Shown here piece after piece: positions 60,796 to 64,000 of a stretch of 64,000 nt of DNA. Where the stretch lies: contig DAOUDW010000038.1 in the NCBI GenBank assembly GCA_034430895.1, positions 62,001-126,000 of the forward strand. The letters run 5' to 3'. The DNA comes from WVZH01 sp034430895. GTDB lineage: Bacteria; Chloroflexota; Anaerolineae; Anaerolineales; E44-bin32. A program made the position numbers and the translations under genes. Position 1 is the stretch's first letter; every line of letters starts with the position of its first letter. The notes beneath the pieces are model-generated. The model ran no database searches. It worked only from the letters and a program-made list of their open reading frames with translations, and was not told the origin of the DNA.

Positions 60796-61368
60796 CTAGG
60801 CCGTTCGTTCGGCATTTGCTCTCCGCCAGAGCCACCAGACGACAAACGCGGTAAAGATGATGATCAGCGCGGCGATGGCCACAGGCAATACAACGGCCAG
60901 AATCGAAAGCACCGTCGCCGTCACGTCTTCGGCCACGCTCACGGGGATGTTTCCTGCGCCAGCCGTCGTCGCCGTCACCGTCGGGCGAACGGCGACCGAT
61001 TTGGCGACGTGCACACCCCCAGAGACCATGATTCCGGCGATGATCGCCAGCACGGGGTGGATATTGGTGACCGCGCTCGTGCTGGCCGCGAATAAAATCG
61101 CGCCCGCCGTAGGGCGAATGAAGGTCTGGATGGCATCGTTGATGTGATTGACGGCAGGTACTTTGTCCACGAAGAATTCGATCAGCCCCAGAATCACCAA
61201 CACGGCGATCGTCCACCAGCTGGTGAGCGGATCCCACCCTTCGGAAAGCGTGATCCAATCCGTAAAACGCGCCATCAGTGCCACGATCAGCAGGGGCACA
61301 TAGGCGTTCAAACCTGCGCTTGCCGACAGGCCGAATGCTGCAAATAATCCGGCGACACTTTCTACCAC
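60796..61368 (-). CDS. DUF4126 membrane protein
   Basis: 190 aa, about six helices. GLSASAGLNAYVPLLIVALMARF and the repeated small-residue helices match DUF4126, of unknown function. The start is GTG 61368 with GGAGG five bases upstream. It converges with the DUF402 gene. Confidence 0.85.
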   Translation of the reverse strand: MVESVAGLFAAFGLSASAGLNAYVPLLIVALMARFTDWITLSEGWDPLTSWWTIAVLVILGLIEFFVDKVPAVNHINDAIQTFIRPTAGAILFAASTSAVTNIHPVLAIIAGIMVSGGVHVAKSVAVRPTVTATTAGAGNIPVSVAEDVTATVLSILAVVLPVAIAALIIIFTAFVVWWLWRRANAERTA

Positions 61369-61471
61369 ATTGCCCTCCGCTTCTCAGGAAAGATCCGCTG
61401 CGTCTCCTTCACCCAAGCTTATACCACACATTCTTTTGAATCGAACTCAGCTCTGTGCTGCCTGAAAATGG

Positions 61472-62296
61472 CTATACATGGAAACCATCCCACGTCCCTG
61501 TCAGCGTGAATCGAATCCAATCGATGATCCCGATTTGGATCACGGCCATCGTCAAGCCGAGGAGAATGGGTGTGATCAAATCCCGCCAGCCTGCAGCTTG
61601 ATTCTCCTTGCGAGAGATGACCAGGATGACACTTGTGTATACCAGGGTCAATATAACGAAAACCGCCAAGGATGTCGCCAACGCAAACGGATAAAGAATC
61701 AATGGGTTCTCGCTTAGCACCAACACCACCAGGATCGCAGCGAATAGCAGTAATTTTCCCAGCTCCGCCAAAGAATGGATAACGGGTTCGTCTTTGACAT
61801 CTTTCCAGGCAAATTGACTGAATGCGGGGTAGACCATCGTGGACAGCGAGATTCCAATCAAGGTTCCCGTAATCAAACGCAACGCATTACTCGGCGTATA
61901 AATCCCGGAGGCCATGGGTATGAGATGCACGTAGGAATTGAGCCCATCGATAGCCCAGAAGACTCCAAACAGGAAGAGGACTGCATTCACACCTCGACTG
62001 GGATAGCAACCTGCTTTCGTTCGACGAGTAATGTAGAAACCGAGTCCGACCAAAACGCCGAGATACATCCCGGAGCAGCGGGCACAAAGCGGCAGCTGCC
62101 GCGTGCCCAGCTGGAATGAGCGCAGGTCGATGCGATGGCACAGCGCGTATCCGACGGCATCCGCCTTACCCAGCATGCCATGCGGCGTGGAAAAGAGCCA
62201 TGTGGTGAACACGACGATGGCAATCAGCACGGCGAATATCCGCGGAAGATGCGGATGTTTTGTTTGGACCAGTTCACGCGTATCAAGTTCAGACAT
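61472..62296 (-). CDS. DUF2085 membrane protein
   Basis: 274 aa with about seven helices. The signature ALCHRIDLRSFQLGTRQLPLCARCSGMYLGVLVG is typical of DUF2085. The family's function is unknown. ATG 62296 is chosen over ATG 62329: TATAAT lies 6 bases before it, so the mRNA is probably leaderless, and no ribosome binding site is present. Confidence 0.87.
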   Translation of the reverse strand: MSELDTRELVQTKHPHLPRIFAVLIAIVVFTTWLFSTPHGMLGKADAVGYALCHRIDLRSFQLGTRQLPLCARCSGMYLGVLVGLGFYITRRTKAGCYPSRGVNAVLFLFGVFWAIDGLNSYVHLIPMASGIYTPSNALRLITGTLIGISLSTMVYPAFSQFAWKDVKDEPVIHSLAELGKLLLFAAILVVLVLSENPLILYPFALATSLAVFVILTLVYTSVILVISRKENQAAGWRDLITPILLGLTMAVIQIGIIDWIRFTLTGTWDGFHV

Positions 62297-62302
62297 GTCG
62301 CC

Positions 62303-62308
62303 ATTATA
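62303..62308 (-). promoter_or_regulatory. -10 box of the DUF2085 gene (leaderless)
   Basis: TATAAT on the minus strand with six bases (GGCGAC) to the ATG at 62296. The -35 region is weak. Confidence 0.45.
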
Positions 62309-62372
62309 GCGGAAACTTGCCGTAAGCATCCATAACGCATCACGAATCCCCTCGTCAACAAGGCACGATTCC

Positions 62373-62402
62373 TTGACGGCGCGACCACGGGACGGTTATA
62401 AT
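62373..62402 (+). promoter_or_regulatory. promoter of tRNA-Asn
   Basis: TTGACG (62373-62378), an 18-bp spacer and TATAAT (62397-62402). The expected start near 62409 is 5 bases before the tRNA. Confidence 0.75.
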
Positions 62403-62413
62403 GCCACCTGCTT

Positions 62414-62486
62414 TCCTCGGTAGCTCAATTGGCAGAGCGGGCGGCTGTTAACTGCTAGGTTGTAGGTTCGAGTCCTACCCGAGGAG
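62414..62486 (+). tRNA. tRNA-Asn(GTT)
   Basis: 73-nt cloverleaf. Acceptor TCCTCGG/CCGAGGA, anticodon loop CTGTTAA with anticodon GTT, T arm GTAGG/CCTAC with loop TTCGAGT. The discriminator is G and CCA is not encoded. Confidence 0.96.
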
Positions 62487-62497
62487 CCTGGTACTTG

Positions 62498-62536
62498 AAA
62501 AGCACTCATGCGCATGCGCAGTGGGTGCTTTTTTTC
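62498..62536 (+). terminator. intrinsic terminator after tRNA-Asn
   Basis: AAAGCAC pairs with GTGCTTT across an 18-20 base loop that holds an inner palindrome GCGCATGCGC; seven T follow. Confidence 0.75.
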
Positions 62537-62634
62537 CGGCATTCAATTGCCTGATCTATTAAGGTAATCCCTAAAAAGATGCGATATGATTAGGATTGTA
62601 GATTGATGCCCTTCGGAAAGGGGTGAATGTTATC

Positions 62635-62949
62635 ATGAACCTATTGCAGAAAATTGCCAGCTTGTTTATCCGTTCGGCTGATGACCAGGGTTTTTGGATC
62701 TACATTCGTTGCAATCGATGCGGGGAGAAATTGAGGGCACGCGTCGATTTAATGACCGATCTCACAGTACGCTACGGGGAGGGTGGCGGTGGGGATGTGT
62801 ATTTCACCCGCAAGACCCTCATCGGCAGCAACTTGTGCTTCCAACCCATCGAAGCGACTCTCACCTTCGATCTGCGACGTCAATTGATCGACAAGCAGGT
62901 TACGGGTGGTGAATTCATCACCAAAGAGGAATTCGAAGCGCAGGAGTAA
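62635..62949 (+). CDS. small hypothetical protein with CxxC
   Basis: 104 aa. It begins with a short hydrophobic helix (NLLQKIASLFI), then WIYIRCNRCGEKLRARVDLMTDL with one CxxC pair and a beta-rich second half (GGDVYFTRKTLIGSNLCFQPIEATLTFD). I do not recognise the family. ATG 62635 is taken, with GGGGTGA eight bases before; an in-frame GTG lies at 62623. Confidence 0.65.
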   Translation: MNLLQKIASLFIRSADDQGFWIYIRCNRCGEKLRARVDLMTDLTVRYGEGGGGDVYFTRKTLIGSNLCFQPIEATLTFDLRRQLIDKQVTGGEFITKEEFEAQE

Positions 62950-62955
62950 GATAAG

Positions 62956-64000
62956 TTAGGTCTCTCGTTTTCCCATCCGCACGACGACCTTGTGTTTCAC
63001 AGCACTGCCATCCAGCGGCAATGCCGCCTGATCCAAACGCCGACCATCCATCTCGATCCACGCCACACCTCGACTGACATGATCCGGGTTTTCAACCTTC
63101 AACTCGTAAACCGCATCTCGATAGGAATATCGGATGCCGAAGCCGTCCCATGCCGCCGGAATGATGGGATCCACGCGCAGCTCATCCCCCCGGACTTTCA
63201 GTCCCAAGACTTCTTCGATCCAGGCACGATACATCCAACCAGCCGACCCGGTATACCAGGTCCAACCTCCTTGCCCAACTTTCCCTGGAAGATTATAGAC
63301 ATCTGCCGCGACCACATACGGCTCAACAGCATACCGCTCCACATCTTGCGGTTCACGTGCGTGTTCGACGGGATTCATCATGCGCAGCAGCTGCGCTGCA
63401 CGATCACCATCTCCCATGCGCGCATACGCGATCGCCAACCATAATGCACCATGCGTATACTGCCCGCCATTCTCGCGTACACCGGGCGGGTACCCTTTGA
63501 TATAGCCGGGATCCAACGCGGATTTATCGAAGGGCGGCGTAAACAACAAAGCCAAACCATCTTGTTCGCGAACCAATTGCTCCCAAGCCGATTCCAGCGC
63601 AGTTTTCGCACGCTCCGGATCTGCGGCTCCACTGATCCATGCCCAGGACTGTGGTAGAGAATCGATACGCGCTTCCACATTTCTCGCCGATCCAAGAGGG
63701 GTGCCGTCGTCGAATGTCGCCCGTTTGTACCATGCGCCGTCCCAGGCCTCTTCTTCGACTCGTTCTGCCAATCGGCGGGCGCGTTGGCTAAAATCTTCCG
63801 CGTCTTCCTGGCGGCCTGTTTCTTCCGCCAGGCCAGCAAAATCATTGAGGACATCGATCAGGAACCAGGCCAGCCAGACACTCTCGCCTTTTCCTTCTGC
63901 ACCCACCCGATTCAAGCCATCATTCCAATCCCCGGTTCCAATCAACGGCAATCCATGGGATCCACTCGTGGCGCCTCGTTCGATCGCCCGACGACAGTGC
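62956..64000 (-). CDS. GH94 domain, C-terminal part of a cyclic beta-glucan synthase-like protein (5' end outside window)
   Basis: The reading frame is open to the right edge. Its visible 348 codons hold ERGATSGSHGLPLIGTGDWNDGLNRVGAEGKGESVWLAWFL, with the catalytic Asp in GDWNDGLN, then GYIKGYPPGVRENGGQYTHGALWLAIAYARMGDG and WTWYTGSAGWMYRAWIEEVLGL. These are the C-terminal features of GH94 proteins of the NdvB/cyclic beta-1,2-glucan synthase type (often over 2500 aa). Only the 3' part is seen, so a stand-alone beta-1,2-oligoglucan phosphorylase cannot be excluded. Confidence 0.85.
   Translation of the reverse strand, partial: HCRRAIERGATSGSHGLPLIGTGDWNDGLNRVGAEGKGESVWLAWFLIDVLNDFAGLAEETGRQEDAEDFSQRARRLAERVEEEAWDGAWYKRATFDDGTPLGSARNVEARIDSLPQSWAWISGAADPERAKTALESAWEQLVREQDGLALLFTPPFDKSALDPGYIKGYPPGVRENGGQYTHGALWLAIAYARMGDGDRAAQLLRMMNPVEHAREPQDVERYAVEPYVVAADVYNLPGKVGQGGWTWYTGSAGWMYRAWIEEVLGLKVRGDELRVDPIIPAAWDGFGIRYSYRDAVYELKVENPDHVSRGVAWIEMDGRRLDQAALPLDGSAVKHKVVVRMGKRET

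Noticed and set aside
1..64000. CRISPR arrays, transposases, integrases, phage genes
   Set aside because: No regularly spaced repeats, no transposase-like proteins and no attachment-site duplication next to the tRNA genes were seen.

Overview
The window looks like chromosomal DNA of an anaerobic, saccharolytic Chloroflexota, most likely class Anaerolineae. This is an inference from gene content: an M24 peptidase, GH94 and GH3 sugar enzymes, c-di-AMP receptor proteins, a DUF4388 plus small-GTPase pair, and secreted proteins with long Thr/Pro/Ser-rich stretches. GC is moderate, and there are good sigma70-type promoters. I see no insertion sequence, phage or CRISPR array.

Region 1 (1-12.6 kb): the 5' part of leuS behind a T-box leader, with two tRNA-Ala genes directly upstream. 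Next comes a + strand operon of M24 peptidase, two tandem esterases and a PAP2 phosphatase. Two small minus-strand genes and an EF-G paralogue follow. Divergent from the EF-G paralogue is an operon whose first gene is a membrane-anchored thioredoxin. Its active-site Cys codon is replaced by an in-frame TGA followed by a plausible bacterial SECIS hairpin, so it is a candidate selenoprotein. A methyltransferase and an iPGM-superfamily enzyme follow it, then AMMECR1 and a CAP-domain protein.

Region 2 (12.6-24.7 kb): a DUF1801 gene, a CPA1 Na+/H+ antiporter fused to a C-terminal c-di-AMP-receptor-like domain and followed by a free-standing c-di-AMP receptor, a GH63-like glycosidase, a MaoC protein, a bifunctional PBP, plsY, and a DNA-methylase-like protein whose catalytic motif looks degenerate.

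Region 3 (24.9-37.8 kb): a minus-strand sugar locus read from right to left. It holds a LacI regulator, a sugar ABC importer without its ATPase, cellobiose phosphorylase, a GH3 glycosidase, xylose isomerase and xylulokinase. It would import beta-linked oligosaccharides and feed glucose 1-phosphate and xylulose 5-phosphate into metabolism.

Region 4 (37.9-55.5 kb): a putative metallopeptidase, an NAD-sugar epimerase, 3-methyladenine glycosylase, etfBA with an acyl-CoA dehydrogenase, a FabI-like reductase, a diguanylate cyclase, YjbQ, a PIG-L deacetylase, glucan phosphorylase, two DUF5698/DUF2179 membrane proteins, an AT-richer sulfatase-like gene, and a DUF4388/GTPase pair.

Region 5 (55.5-64 kb): a TPP riboswitch with an overlapping terminator controls a thiamine operon: thiamine pyrophosphokinase, a thiamine-binding protein, ThiX, a methyltransferase, ThiY, ThiZ and DUF402. 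Then come DUF4126 and DUF2085 membrane proteins, tRNA-Asn, a small hypothetical gene and the 3' part of a GH94 gene resembling cyclic beta-glucan synthase.
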